Origin: Petunia secreta
Lineage: Eukaryota > Streptophyta > Magnoliopsida > Solanales > Solanaceae
Direction of reading: 5' to 3'
DNA length: 64,000 nucleotides
Assembly (NCBI GenBank): GCA_029990175.1
Contig: JARKIP010000035.1
Coordinates: 37,834,001 to 37,898,000 of the forward strand
A program made the translations under genes and the position numbers. The notes beneath the pieces are model-generated. The model was not told the origin of the DNA, did not search any database, and was given only the letters and a program-made list of their open reading frames with translations. The stretch's first letter is position 1, and each line of letters begins with the position of its first letter. This document shows positions 21,015-32,843 of the stretch, piece after piece.

Positions 21015-23470
21015 AAATTGCCTAAAAAGCTAGCAAGACCATGAAAGCTCCTCACTTGAGTCACGGTAGTAGGAGTAGGCCAATCACGTATGGCCTCTAC
21101 CTTAGACTCATCCACCTCCACTCCTTGGGCACTCACAACAAACCCAAGGAAGACAACCTTCTCCACACCAAAGGCACACTTTTTGAAATTAGCATAGAGC
21201 TTTTCGGCTCTCAAAGCTTCAAGCACTTGCCTAAGGTGGTCAACATGTTCATCAATTGTCTTACTATAGATCAAGATATCATCAAAATAGACAACAACAA
21301 ACTTGTTGATAAAAGACTTCAAAACATGATTCATGAGTCGCATGAAAGTGCTAGGTGCGTTGGAAAGCCCGAAGGGCATTACCAACCATTCATAGAGACC
21401 GAATTTGGTCTTGAATGCGGTTTTCCATTCATCCCCGGGTTTCATCCGGATTTGATGGTAACCGGACCTAAGGTCGATTTTGGAAAAGACACACGACCCA
21501 CTCAATTCATCCAACATGTCATCAAGCCGTGGAATAGGGTGACGGTACTTGACCGTTATCTTATTCACGGCTCGGCAATCTACGCACATTCTCCAAGTGC
21601 CGTCCTTCTTTGGAACAAGAATGACCGGTACGGCACAAGGACTCAAACTCTGCCTTACCAAGCCTTTGGAAAGCAAGTCATCAACTTGTTTTTGCAACTC
21701 CCTTGTATCCTTGGGATTGCTTCTATAGGCCGGCTTGTTCGGGATTTGAGAGCCCGGAATAAAGTCGATTTGATGTTCAATACCTCTCAAGGGAGGTAAG
21801 CCATCGGGCATCTCATCCGGGAACATGTCCCCGAAGTTTTCCAAGACATTTTTCAAAGCACTAGGCAAAGGGGTAGAAGAAAAATCACAATTAGAGTTAA
21901 GGATCATACCTTTGTGCACTAGGCATAGGAGAAACTTGGTGCCATCATTACCTTTCAAGAGCTCGCCCGGTTGCATCATGGCACACATGCCACCGGTAGA
22001 TGAAGTAGGTGGGATTGCCACCATGCTTTTGGACAAAGGGCTAGTCTCAATGAGTGACTTAGCCTTTGCCACCTCCCTCAACTCCTTCATTTTCTTGTAG
22101 TCATCACTTACTTGCTTAGGAGTGAGAGGTTTAAGCACAAATCTCTTCCCTTCATGTTTGACCGTGTAAGTGTTGACACGACCATCATGCACCACTTGCC
22201 TATCGAATTGCCATAGTCTCCCTAAGAGTAGGTGGCATGCTTGCATAGGCACAACGTCAAACAAATGCTCATCAACATAACTACCCATTCTAAACTTGAT
22301 CATGGCTTGTTTCATTACCTTAAGCTCTCCACATTCACTAAGCCATTGTAACCGGTAAGGTTTAGGATGCTTCATGGTAGTCAAATTCAATTGAGACACA
22401 AGTGATTGACTCACTACATTTGCACAACTCCCGGAATCAATTATCATAGAGCAAACAACATCTTTGACCCGGCACCTAGCATGGAAAAGATTTTCCCTTT
22501 GCAAGGTTTCACTATCTTCCACAATCATAGCCCCTAGGCTCCTTCTCACAACCAAGAAAGTATGAGGATCCTCCTCCTCCCCCGTGTCATCAAGCAGATC
22601 ATCCTTCTCTACTCCCTCATCTCCCTCTACTCCCTCATCTTCCGATTCACTCTCTTTCTCATATGCATCATTACCAACAACAATCATGGTCCTCTTTGTA
22701 GGACATTCCCTAGCAAAGTGACCATAGCCCTTGCACTTGTGGCATTGTATTGAAGAAGAAGTAGGAGCATGTAATTGAGTTTTAGAGTTTCCTCCCACAT
22801 TAGGTGTGTTCTTCTCATACGGCTTTTTCACATCCTTGGTAGCATTTGCACCACTTGTTCCACTTGCACTTGGGAACCTTGCATTTGTAGTAGGAGGCTT
22901 CCAATCCTTTGGTTTGCTTGTTGGAGTAGTAGTGCTACTCTTGTAGCGAAGGGATTTCTCCTCCTTGAGCCATTTCTCGGCCTCAACCGCATCTTCACAT
23001 AGCTTGTAATGATCATCATATTTGTGGAACTTCAATTGTGAAGCTATGTCTCGGTTCAGGCCCCCTTTGAAACGGATCATGGCCGTCTCATTGTCTTCAT
23101 CATCTAAGTTAAGGATCATTCGGATTTGCTCAAATTCATTGAAGTATTCACCAACCGATTTGTAACCTTGCTTCAACTCATATAGACGCCTTTGTTGTTC
23201 AACCCGGTATTGGTTAGTCAAGTACTTCTCATCCATCACACGGATCAACTCTTCCCAAGTAAGATTAATAGCCATACCTGTCCTCCTTCTATTCCTCTTC
23301 ACCGACTCCCACCAAGTAGAAGCAAAAGATTCAAAGGAGGATATTGCATACTTGGTCTTCTTCACTTCGGGCATATCATTGGTGTCAAAGATACGCTCCA
23401 TAGCCAATTTCCAATCAATGTACTCCACCGGGTCACTACTTCTTTTGAAAGAAGGAATAGTGAGCTTCAC
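21011..23470 (-). pseudogene. gag-pol: gag core, protease and RT of E3 (819-codon open stretch)
   Basis: One long open frame. Gag core: TIPSFKRSSDPVEYIDW and TWWESVKRNRRR (residues 1-150). Zinc knuckle CHKCKGYGHFAREC near 245. Protease active site IIDSGSCANVVS near 347. RT with VDCRAVNKITVKYRHPIPR, KIDLRSGYHQIRM and VVYFDDILIYS near 735. No stop separates protease from RT (NVLENFGDMFP), unlike E11. It ends at a one-base deletion in ASF(YRRFV), after which the frame continues in 19832-21014. The listed ATG is simply the first in the frame; the true gag start is at 24083. Confidence 0.9.
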
Positions 23471-23507
23471 ACTATTAAGGTTGTTGTTGTTGTCGTTGTC
23501 ACGACCC

Positions 23508-24083
23508 CTAGGAATGGCTCCGGTTGGCCTCCATGGTGATCATCGTAAGCAACATGACCCTTCTAGCATTCCTCCCTCCATATCCTAAGGGTGGCCCTCG
23601 ACCTCGGCCTCTACCCCGATCCACATTTCGACCCCAATTCATAGCTCGCCTTGGTTGAAAGTGATCATCAAACCCATACACATCGTCACCATAATCAACT
23701 TCCTCCCCCTCTTGAGCTTCATCGACTTGTTCAAGAGGTTGCACATTTCGGACGGGTCTTGGTAGTGGAATGTTTCTTGGGGATTATCCAAGATACGGGG
23801 AATGCCCGTTCGTTCAATTCTCTCTCGATCCTCCTTTACCCATTGTTGATTGAGCAATTCAACAACTTGCTCCGGGGTAAAGGTAAGGACTATTTGAGCC
23901 CTCACCGGCCTCAATTTGGACACTCAGGGTCCCCTTTTCAATTTGGACACTCGGGGTCCCAAGTTCTCCATGGGTACTTGAGGCTCCCTTTTCAAGTGAC
24001 TCAATCCTTTGAGTCATGACATCCATCTTGGCAAGAAGGCTAGCCAAGGCCTCCTTTATGAAATCTTGACCTTCGTTGGCCAT
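23508..24083 (-). pseudogene. gag: gag N-terminus of E3 (frameshifted)
   Basis: Starts MANEGQDFIKEALASL at 24083. It includes a predicted helical stretch (LLAKMDVMTQRIESLE) and two tandem PSVQIEKG-like units, then shifts frame near 23900 (EQVVELLNQQW). It shifts again near 23740 to an acidic and RG-rich segment (NVDRGRGRGRG) and reaches a stop at 23508, just upstream of the main frame. Confidence 0.8.
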
Positions 24084-24088
24084 TGTAC

Positions 24089-24108
24089 CTACAAAGAAAA
24101 GAAACAAG
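24089..24108 (-). promoter_or_regulatory. Possible 3' splice site before gag of E3
   Basis: In the sense direction CTTGTTTCTTTTCTTTGTAG followed by GTACAATGG. A pyrimidine tract and AG sit six bases before the gag ATG. Similar AG|GTAC(C)ATGG contexts precede E9 (46227) and E11 (53270), which suggests the leader can be spliced out. Confidence 0.45.
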
Positions 24109-24402
24109 AGTTAGTTAAAACACCTCACTCGCTCCCTCACTTGTGTTCACTCGGACCACTCTTTTGGGTGGCGGTGGATATTTCACTCAACTTGTAGTTC
24201 CAAAGCTTCACGTAGATGATTAGCAACTCCTCAACTCAACTAAACTATTCACAAGTCACGCACACTCCGGGGTGAGTGGAGTTAATGGGACTCAATGAAC
24301 GCTAGGCACTTTGAAGTGAAGGACTTGAGTTAAAGGTTCTACGCTTTTCCTTAGAAGTCTACTCTCCTTGCTAGGCACGAATCACCTTAGAGCAATTAAA
24401 GG

Positions 24403-24446
24403 GTTAGCACTATTCAAGTAGATCGGTTACTCAAAGTAGTACTAAC
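24403..24446 (-). other. Leader stem-loop of E3
   Basis: GTTAGCACTA (24403-24412) opposite TAGTACTAAC (24437-24446). Nine of ten positions pair as Watson-Crick, and the tenth is a G-U pair in the RNA. About 320 nt upstream of gag. Confidence 0.72.
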
Positions 24447-24504
24447 TAGATGTTATGTTATCAAACAAAGGGAAGTACCTACGAAAATCTACCCGAAACA
24501 ATAC

Positions 24505-24622
24505 GTTCAGCACTCAGGAGGGGCGCCTGAAACTCAGGTGGGGCGCCTAACTGTGCAGGCAATCAGGCGGGGCGCCTGAGGTCTTAGGCAGTAGCCAAGT
24601 CAGGCGGGGCGCCTGGGCCTGG
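24505..24622 (-). repeat. GC hairpin array in E3 leader
   Basis: Four AGGCG-GGG-CGCCT-type units, matching the loop type of this element's own LTR array. Confidence 0.75.
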
Positions 24623-25279
24623 GACAGTTTCAACACGTTCCAAACTTGTTCCAAGTCGATTTCCAAGCTCCAAATCCGATGTTTTCAACTTGTTTTCACA
24701 ATCCAATGATACCCAAAGTTGTTTGATCTCCCTTAACAAAACCCAATCAAATTTTCAATCAAACAATCAATCAAATCAGGATTTCAAGTCAAGAACTTCA
24801 AGAACACAAGGGTTTATCAAAAGGGTTTCAACAAGGATTGTGATTCATCAAACTTGGTGTTATACATGTTCAAATCCCACAAAATTGGTACCGAATCGTT
24901 TGTTTTTCAATGAAGATCAATCCCCAATAACAAGTTTTCAATCAAGCATCAATCTAACCCAAGAATCAAGCCAAAATCATCAAGAACAAGGTTTATCAAG
25001 GGTTTAAGGGTTGTTGGGGTTTCAATTTTTCAAACTTCACCAATCCAAACAAATTTGATACCTAAGCAACGGGAATTCAATCACGATCAAGAATCCATAA
25101 CACCCATATCGCAAATCATCCAAACCAACAAGTTACACCAAATTTTTAGATTTTCAATTTTTTAATTTTTTTTTGTAATTTTCTCCTTTCTAATATCTTC
25201 AACAACAAGAAAACTAAAAGAGGATACTAGGCACGAAGAACCAAGGGTCGGGGGTTTGTAGAAACAAAACCCGAGCCTT

Positions 25280-25291
25280 GCTCTGATACCA
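25280..25291 (-). other. PBS of E3 (tRNA-iMet)
   Basis: Reverse complement TGGTATCAGAGC, perfect, two bases from the LTR. Confidence 0.92.
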
Positions 25292-25611
25292 AATGATGTA
25301 GGAAATCAAACACGGAAAGTAAAAAGGATAAGAACGAGACGTAACTCGATCTCTAATCCCAAGTAGCAACGGAGAACTTGTTCTGTTACACCCCGAGAGA
25401 AGGACAAGAACACCTACGCTATGCAACTACCCTCGAGCTAACGCGAGCACGCAAGTAGAATGGTCGGAGAGGAAGAGTATTCATCTAGATCCGCTAGAAG
25501 AACTACAAGTCCCAAAACAAAGGGTTTCATTCAATAACCAAGAGCCTTGCTCATGTTCAATATTCATCAATCATCAATAACTAGACCAAGTTCAAAATAG
25601 GCTTAGCATGG

Positions 25612-25621
25612 CTTTTTATAG
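25612..25621 (-). promoter_or_regulatory. TATA box in E3 LTR
   Basis: CTATAAAAAG on the minus strand. The equivalent in the left LTR is near 9103-9112. Confidence 0.55.
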
Positions 25622-25722
25622 TGTTTGCCAAGCTTGCACAATGACTAAAATACCCTTACTAATAAGGTTTACAAAATAGGCCACGTAGGGCAAAACGGTA
25701 AAATAAACATAGGCCTTCACAG

Positions 25723-25900
25723 CTGGGAGGGGCGCCTGGAATCTGGGAGGGGCGCCTGGGATTGCTGGCATCAGGCGGGGGGCCTGGCTAGGCGGGGCGC
25801 CAGGGTGGGGCGCCTGGCTAGGCGGTCCGCCTGTGCACTTTCAGCTCCTTAGGCAGTGAGCTTGCCAGGCGGGGCGCCTGGCTCAGGCGGGGCACCTGGC
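25723..25900 (-). repeat. GC hairpin array in E3 5' LTR
   Basis: About eight AGGCG-GGG-CGCCT-type units. It has one unit more than the sister LTR, so copy number varies. Confidence 0.75.
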
Positions 25901-26076
25901 TCTGCTGGGTTATCTTCTTCCTTAGGCGTGAGGCCTAGTTTGAGCACCCGAAATGGCTTCCACTCGCTTCCTTCCTCAAGTCCTCTCCTCTCCAAGTATA
26001 AATGCACCTCTTAGACATCCTTGGCTTGGCTCCGAGTGAATGGTCTCCTTGTGGTGGATTGCCCGGCATCAATACC

Positions 26077-26778
26077 TGTGAATTATATCCTCCATACTCA
26101 CTACCATCGTAGGGGCAAACCTTGCTAAAGAATTAAAGCGATAATTATACTCTTCTACAATCAAACTTCCCTGTCTCAAGGTCAGGAACTGATCGAAACG
26201 GGCTCTCTGTGTCTCTATAGGCATATACTGATGAAGGAGGCATCCGAGAATTCCTTCCAAGTTGCCGGAGTAGAATCTGGCCCTCTGGTAGCTCCCGCGT
26301 CTGATACCACCCAGCTGCTAGGTCATGCAATCTAAATGCAGCTAACTCTACTGACTCTGTGTCTGACACGTGCATGACCCTCAACACCCTGGCTATCCTC
26401 ACTACAAAATCCTGAGGGTCCTCTCCTTTAGGGGTTCCAGTAAAGACTGGAGGCTCTAGTCGAATAAAAATCCCTGATCCTGGATCTAGTATCTCCATGG
26501 GCATCTGCACTATGCTATCTAGTCTGAGCAACTACAACACTGGTCAATAATCTAATGGCATCCCTCACTCTCTGTCCCTGACTATCAGTCTGAGGAGCTG
26601 GAGGTATGGTAGCTGCAGTATCTCTAATATCACTCTGAATCGAAGGGATCTGTGAGGCCTTAGATGGAGCCTCAGGTCTGAACTCCTCACTCTCATCCAC
26701 CTCAGGTGGCACTCTACTAGTATCCTGGCAGGCAATAGCCTTGACCTTCTGGGCAACTGTTAGTTTCTTCGGCGGTAT
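26077..26778 (-). pseudogene. gag: gag N-terminal part of E4
   Basis: Reverse-strand homologue of E5 gag 13053-13760: PPEVDESEEFRPEAPS, the core FTGTPKGEDPQDFVVRIARV and a frameshift around 26240. The start codon expected at 26776-26778 reads ATA instead of ATG. It continues, across E3, at 8784. Confidence 0.82.
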
Positions 26779-26967
26779 CGCTTTGCTGAAAACACTATTA
26801 GTAGAGGAATGAATTCTGTAATCATAGCTCTATCACACGATCTAGAGAAGAAAGAAAGAAAACTATCCTGAAGTACCTTGTAGCCTCCTGTTCAAAGGTA
26901 TGGCGCGCAACATACTCCTGAACAAGACTCTACTAGACACGGCCTGTAGACACCCTAGGACTGAACC

Positions 26968-26979
26968 GCTCTGATACCA
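26968..26979 (-). other. PBS of E4 (tRNA-iMet)
   Basis: Reverse complement TGGTATCAGAGC, four bases from the LTR. Confidence 0.9.
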
Positions 26980-26983
26980 CTTA

Positions 26984-29527
26984 TGTAACGACCCAACCTA
27001 AGGCCGCGACGGATAACCGACACTAAGTGTCGATCATCGCTAAACCTACTAATAATCTATGACTTATAGAGATGACCTGGCAACCTGGTTAAGAATACAT
27101 AGATATTTACTGAAAACATAAAGTCTGGGTAGATCACAAGGTTATCACACGCTATTATACATAACATACTGACTGTACCACACAGGGACATGTCTACAGG
27201 CCTCTAAGAATGCTGAACTGAATATACAAAGGACGGGACAAGGCCCCGCCATACCCAAATTGGCTGACTGTACACATACCTAAAGATAAGTAACTCCGGG
27301 AGTAAGCGGAGTGACTCCAATTGCTTATAGATGACCTACTAACGTGGTCCAAGCGTTCATCTATCTGCACCTGCGCGGCATGAAACGCAGCGCCCCAGAA
27401 AAGGGCGTGAGTACGATATGTACCAAGTTTGTAAGGCATGAGCATATAATATATCATAGCTAAATGAAACTATAAGGCTGAAATATAGATATGTAAATAT
27501 GAGCTGGACTATAGCAATATAGCTGGAAATCTAAAGAACGTACTAAACATGATTTGAATATAAACTGAGCTCTAGCTGAATCTGAAACTGAAGACTGAGC
27601 TGAACTATACTGATAAAAATTCTAATATGACTGATAACTGGTAACTAGAAACCGAAATTGATAACTGTCAACTGATCCTGGCACTAAGAACTGGTGGATG
27701 ATAACTGAGAACTGATAACTGGTACAGAGCTAAAACTGAAGTGTTATCTGAACTGGTACCTGTCTGGTGTTATGGGCTATATCCCCCCAAATCAGGTAAC
27801 TGAACATCTGAACTAGTACCTTTCTAGTGTTATGGGTTGTATCCCCCCAAATCAGGTAACTGAAAACCTGAACTAGCCTCATGTATAATCATGCAGTGCA
27901 TACTTTGGCTATATACGCGTATATAAAAAACCTGGCGGGTGTTATGGGCTATGTCCGCCCAGCCAGTAATAGCTAGTCTCTCTGGTCAGAGTGTGTGAAT
28001 GACACCCAGTCACACTACGTGTTTAAACTCCCGCCTGAACCAGAGGGGCTGTATCCCCCAGACGGGTAGTATCATATGCGACCGGACTGTGTGTCCAATG
28101 TCCAGCCTCTATGGGGGACTCCAAATCACACATAACATCATCACAATATAAGCATAAGCATGTATGAGGCATAACAAATATGGCAACAATAGATATGGAC
28201 TCAAAGGAATGATAAGAAACTCTGGATGAAATTATAGACACAACCTAGAACTCAGAATTTATCCAACTCTTTGAATATCTATAAAAATTTCGGCAGAGTT
28301 TCCCCTGAAACTTGATGATCCGCAAAAACAGAACCAGCACTATACTACACACGGGAATGGATACCCGGATAAACTGATAACATAAATATGTTTAACGGAT
28401 AACAAGATGAGACAACAGGATGACAGAATAAATCTGCAGATAGAATGTCTGGACAGCACCACTGTCCTGTCTTTCGACCTAATTTTCAGAGTGTAGATCT
28501 AAGATATAGACTTCATGGTCTTCATGAAAGTTTTAGATATATGTCTTAGGGTTCTGTGGATTCTTAAAGTATCTAAATAAAAAATCTTGTACAAAGAGTT
28601 ATGATTAATACACTAACAACTGTCCAAAGATTAAAATGATTTTCCAGATTTTGAAAGTTGTTGTCTTGCTGATTCGGACGTCTTTCACCTTGGATTTTAG
28701 TACCAAATTAAGTATATACAAGGTTCCCTTGATGATATACAAGTACCCAACAAAAAACACCATGTTTGGAACTAAGAAAAGTTTCAAAAGCTACAAGAAA
28801 CATGCCTTGCCAAAAGAAAGGTTTAGCCTTTTGATGCTTCTTGCTTCTAAACCTTGTTTCCTTTTAATTCCACACATTCTAAAGCTTAAACAAGCTATAA
28901 TAAAACATTTAGGTACTTTACTTAGCCTTGAAGTAATTCTAAAACTCAAGCTATAGACGAAATTGAAGGTAGAACAACGTTACCTTAATCGCGTAGAGCA
29001 TTTTGACGCAATCCGTCTTCAATTTCGAGTTAAGATTGACGTCCTTCCTTCAAAATCATAAAAGTGGCTTAAACCTTCAAGAACACACTGTTACTCTCTT
29101 TATTTTTATGGAAATTACGAGATATGAGAGGACATTTCCTTTTATACTTGAAACATTTCAGTTTTAGTCCTCTTTTGCGCTTATGTCCCTTTTTCTAGCC
29201 TGAGTTCTGATGCTCATATCTTTTTATCTAAACATTTTATGAATAAACCGTCAAAATTTTTGGAAACTACACTCCAAGACCTTCAATTTGGTATATGATA
29301 TGTCCCCAAAATACTTCATATAACACACGAAATTAATTGTTGAAAAAGCTTCGTTGCAAGAAAATTCCTTTATCGGTTTTTCCGCAACTTAAATCCAAAT
29401 TTTCCCAAACTTTATATTCAATATATAAATATCATATATGGTCATATTATGACTTTAAACTCACTTTAATAATTCTTAACATATTATTAGAATGATATAC
29501 GTCACTTTAGACATTCGGGGTATAACA
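26984..29527 (-). repeat. 5' LTR of E4
   Basis: A 2544-bp LTR, homologous in reverse to the E5 LTRs but with many substitutions and a single copy of the 54-bp unit. In the + direction it runs from TGTAACGACCC to GGGGTATAACA. Confidence 0.87.
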
Positions 29528-29716
29528 CTTCGCATTCATCTCCACAAGCCTCATAGTCTTCAGAAGCATCATGAGCATCATAGTAACCCGCTTTATCACC
29601 ATACGTGCCTTGGTCCCCGAATCATCATAGAAATACCCATCATCATCAACGTAGGAACCATAGTCTCCATCAGTCACACATGATTCGCACCCTCCACAAT
29701 CATCATTCGAAGCCAT
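29528..29716 (-). pseudogene. ORF-N start of E6
   Basis: Starts MASNDDCGGCESC and continues with YGSYVDDDGYFYDD, the same Tyr/Asp-rich head as in E2 and E8. It is cut by the E4 insertion at 29528. Confidence 0.72.
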
Positions 29717-30061
29717 AGTTGTAACCATAAAGAGTAAAGGACCTCAAAATTTCACTCCCTCACGTGTATCACTCAAAAGATGAACACTCAATTTTCTTTC
29801 CACTCGTGTACACACTCAAGATCATTGACTTTTGTGACCACACACTATTGTTCTCACCGCTCAAGCCTTTTTCCACTGAAGACCTTCTTGATCTCTTAGT
29901 AACCATAATGGAAAGATCAACAACTAGTACACCTAAGTAATGGTTCGGAATGGAGTTTATGTGACTCGATGTACGGAAGCTATTTAAAGTGTGCACTTGA
30001 GGCCAAAAAAAGTTCTACGCAAGTAAAGCTCCAAGATACACAAGACCCTAAAAGCTCAAGA

Positions 30062-30104
30062 GTTAGTGTCAATAAAGTCAGACAATTACCTTAGAAACAC
30101 TAAC
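30062..30104 (-). other. Leader stem-loop of E6
   Basis: GTTAGTGT (30062-30069) pairs perfectly with ACACTAAC (30097-30104). The loop holds CAATTAC. It is about 350 nt from the ATG. Confidence 0.72.
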
Positions 30105-30169
30105 CAAGAAGTACGGAAGCAAACAGAACACAAGAAAAAGCACGAAACAAAATTGCTCGAACCTAACAC

Positions 30170-30215
30170 AGGGCTGGGCGGTCCGCCTGGGTGGGTAGGT
30201 GGTCCAGCTTTCTCA
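30170..30215 (-). repeat. GC hairpin units in E6 leader
   Basis: One clear GGGCGG-T-CCGCCT unit and one decayed unit. Confidence 0.55.
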
Positions 30216-30655
30216 AGAACGTGTTTTGGTAGTTTTTGCACCCAAAATCTCAACCATATCAACCCATTCCTCAAAATCAAAGGTACCCAAAGTTGGGTTT
30301 CACTAATTCTGACAAAACCCAATGATTTTTAACATCAAATACTCAATAACAAGATCACAATCAAGATTCAAAGCGGTTTAAGCAAGGATTTCAAGTTGGG
30401 TTTCAATTTTTTCGAACTTTCGATCCACAACTCCAAAATGTGATATGATGGTACCAAATCAACGGGTAAATGATATAGAACAATACCCAATAAAAATAAT
30501 AGAATGGGTCATCAAATCCATGAATTTGTAGCAATTTTTTAGTAGTATTTAATTTTTTCACACTTTTTTCTTTGTTTCTTTTCTTTCACAAGAACATGAA
30601 TCTAAAGATACGATGAACAAGGAATGGGGGTTTGTAAGAACATAACGCGAGCCTT

Positions 30656-30667
30656 GTTGTGATACCA
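30656..30667 (-). other. PBS of E6 (tRNA-iMet, decayed)
   Basis: Reverse complement TGGTATCACAAC has two differences from the iMet site. The position fits, three bases from the LTR. Confidence 0.75.
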
Positions 30668-30670
30668 AAC

Positions 30671-31356
30671 TGATACGGGTAAAACTAGTGGAAGCAATAA
30701 AGTAGACGCGGAAGCAAATAAAACACAATAACAAAGAAATAAGGGGCATGGAAGAATAAAAATAGAAGAAAGAAAGGATAATCGAATCAAACCATGATTT
30801 GAATATCCGAGAAAGATAGAAAGAAACTTGAACCTATCGAGGATCCATATTAGGATGACATCCACTCGGTTCCAAGCTAACGAGATACATGAAGCTTCAA
30901 GCTTCAAAGAGAAGGGCTCGGCCTCTTCTAAAGTGTATTCTTCAATGTGAAAATCTAGCTAATGAAATAAAATCACTAAATGTGGTATTTATAGATGTTC
31001 CAAACTCCTAATAAAGTGATATAAAAGCCCATACAAGTTGGTTACACATAATAAGTCACGTAGGGCTAAAATAGTAAATAACTAGACTAAAAATCTCGGA
31101 ATCCTGGACCATGTCACATTTTTGGGCAGTGGCCAAAGTAGGTGGAGCACCCAAGTTTCTAGGCGGAGCCCCTAATCTTCTAGGCAGTTGGGCGGAGCGC
31201 CTGATCTTCTAGGCGGAGCTCCCATGGCTGAATCTAACTCTTTGGTCTTCAAAATGCTCCCGAACTCTTCCCCAAAGCTCTTAACCTCTCATCCTTTGCA
31301 TCCTCCCATCCCAGTTCTTGATGGTAAGTGCTTTAGGCTCAATTTGCCCCGCATCA
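30671..31356 (-). repeat. 5' LTR of E6
   Basis: A 686-bp LTR beginning TGATGCGGGGCAAATTGAG in the sense direction, close to the E3 and E9 LTR starts. A TATA box (CTATAAATA, minus strand) is at 30986-30994. Decayed GC hairpin units with GAG loops (AGGCG-GAG-CGCCT type) lie at 31127-31226. Confidence 0.82.
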
Positions 31357-32843
31357 GCGCACTATTGTGGATAGGATGTTGGAGCATATAGCTACGCAAC
31401 ATTTACAGAATATTGGGGTGGCGGTATGGAATATTGAGCATTTTGTGGTGGGTAGTAGTGTTGTGATGGGAATGTTTGTGGAGCTTGGTATGGATTAGGT
31501 TGCCTATATCTCTCCTCGTTCCACTTTAACGGACCCGACCCTACCATGGCCACATCTTCTTTCTTCTTCTTAGCAAACCCTGCTGCCCCTGTCTGCACAG
31601 CCTGTCTAGTCGCCTTCAGTGCGGTCTGGCTCACAATCTTGCCAGTTTTGACTCCTTTCACAATGATCTCTCCCATCTTGATGACTTCACTAAACGGTTT
31701 CCCAATGGCGGGAATCAATGAACCATTGAATGCCTCATCTTGAGCTTCGATGAACAAACGAACCATGTCTTCATCTGGGATTGCAGAGCTCATTTGAGAA
31801 ACTTGTTCACGCCACCTGAGAGCATATTCCCTAAAGATTTCACTGGGCTTCGTTTTTATTGCATCAAAAGAGGATCGATCTGGCACGACTTTAATGTGAT
31901 ACTTGTACTGGTCATAAAATACCATTGCCATATTCTCGAATGCTGGCCATTTGGTTACGTCCTGTTTCGTGAACCATTAAGCGGCTGGACCTCCCAAGCT
32001 TTCAGAAAAATATGCTATCAACAGCTTATCCTTCCCAACTCCTCTCATTTTATTGCAGTATGCCTTCATTAGGAACCTCGGGTCTCCTTGTCCGGTGTAT
32101 AGCTCAAACTTGGGAATCACAAACCGTTTTGGCAGTTTCAATTCAGGGTAGGGGAAAAGATCCTTGAAAGAAGTTTTGGTATGATCTCCGTATCCCTGCA
32201 TGATCCTCACAGCTTACTCTAAGCCTTTTACCTTTTGCAGAACCTCGCTCTCATCTAGCTTTCCCGATCGTTCGACCTCAACCTCAGATTCACGATGGAA
32301 TCCCTGCTCATATGAGTCACTGTGCCAGAAATTAGGCTCATGGTGCTGATCATAATGACGATCCCCAGCCTTAATATGTGGGCCACTATTGGACCTGGCC
32401 ATGGCAGGCATAATCGGTCCCAAAAAAACTGGGACATGTGCTGGAGGTTGGCCGTACTGCCCTTGTGGTGGAGGTGGACTATACTGCCCTTATGGTGGAT
32501 GTGGACCATACTATCCATGTGGTGGAGGTGGACCATACTGCCCCTGTGGTGGAGATGGTGGTGGCGGTGCATGAGGGTGCACTTCTGCTTCTTTCGTTGC
32601 ACCATGGTTAGGGCCGAAACCAGGGGGATAGGTTAGATACTCGACTGCTGTAGATGTGCCCGGTACTCGCTGGATAGTTGTTGGCACAAGCCCATCTAGG
32701 AGGTTTGGCATGGGAGGAGGTGCCTGTCCCGTAGTCATCGCATGATGCATTTCTAACAGAAATTACTTCAAACATAGGACCTCTTCTGTCGTCCTTTCAT
32801 TTTCCTCCGAACCGGCATCAGATTTCTCTCCTTCAGTTGCCAT
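31357..32843 (-). pseudogene. gag: gag of Ogre element E7
   Basis: Starts MATEGEKSDAGSEEN near 32843. A Pro-rich region with 9-residue repeats (GQYGPPPPH) follows. The Tat/Ogre gag core comes next (FPYPELKLPKRFVIPKFELY, GQGDPRFLMKAYCNKM, SEIFREYALRWREQVSQ, PDEDMVRLFIEAQ), then a Gln/Pro/Tyr-rich tail. At least five in-frame stops interrupt it. The right-to-left frame is cut at 31357 by E6. Confidence 0.82.
32455..32562 (-). repeat. 27-bp coding tandem repeat in Ogre gag
   Basis: Four units of 27 bp (starts about 32455, 32482, 32509, 32536), each encoding nine residues of the GQYGPPPPH type. Confidence 0.75.

Larger units (their letters stand above)
8785..26071 (-). mobile_element. E3, CRM-like retrotransposon interrupted by E5
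   Basis: A complete minus-strand element: 3' LTR (8785-9546), PPT, integrase C-terminus, E5 insertion, then integrase, RNase H, RT, protease, gag, leader, PBS and 5' LTR (25294-26071). The TSD ATACC is perfect (8780-8784 and 26072-26076). Without E5 and one TSD copy it is about 7.6 kb, normal for CRM. Several single-base frameshifts make it defective. Confidence 0.92.
25294..26071 (-). repeat. 5' LTR of E3
   Basis: A 778-bp LTR that starts TGATGCCGGGC in the sense direction. It is followed by the second ATACC TSD copy. Confidence 0.92.
8498..29527 (-). mobile_element. E4, Tekay/Del-like retrotransposon (split)
   Basis: The visible pieces are 8498-8784 (gag C-terminal region) and 26072-29527 (gag N-terminal region, PBS, 5' LTR), separated by E3. 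The left piece continues off-window beyond E2, which is inserted in the same gag. Both pieces align in reverse to E5 (about 13770-14060 and 13040-13760), and the LTR resembles E5's 2.67-kb LTR but is well diverged, so E4 is an older copy. Its right end abuts E6 sequence, with CTTCG (29528-29532) as the expected TSD copy. Confidence 0.85.
29528..31356 (-). mobile_element. E6, non-autonomous CRM-related element (5' part)
   Basis: Only the 5' end is in the window: ORF-N start, leader, PBS and 5' LTR. The rest lies left of the window, split off by E4. The right LTR ends GCATCA at 31356 and is followed at once by Ogre gag sequence. GCGCA (31357-31361) would be its TSD copy, with the partner off-window. 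Confidence 0.82.
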
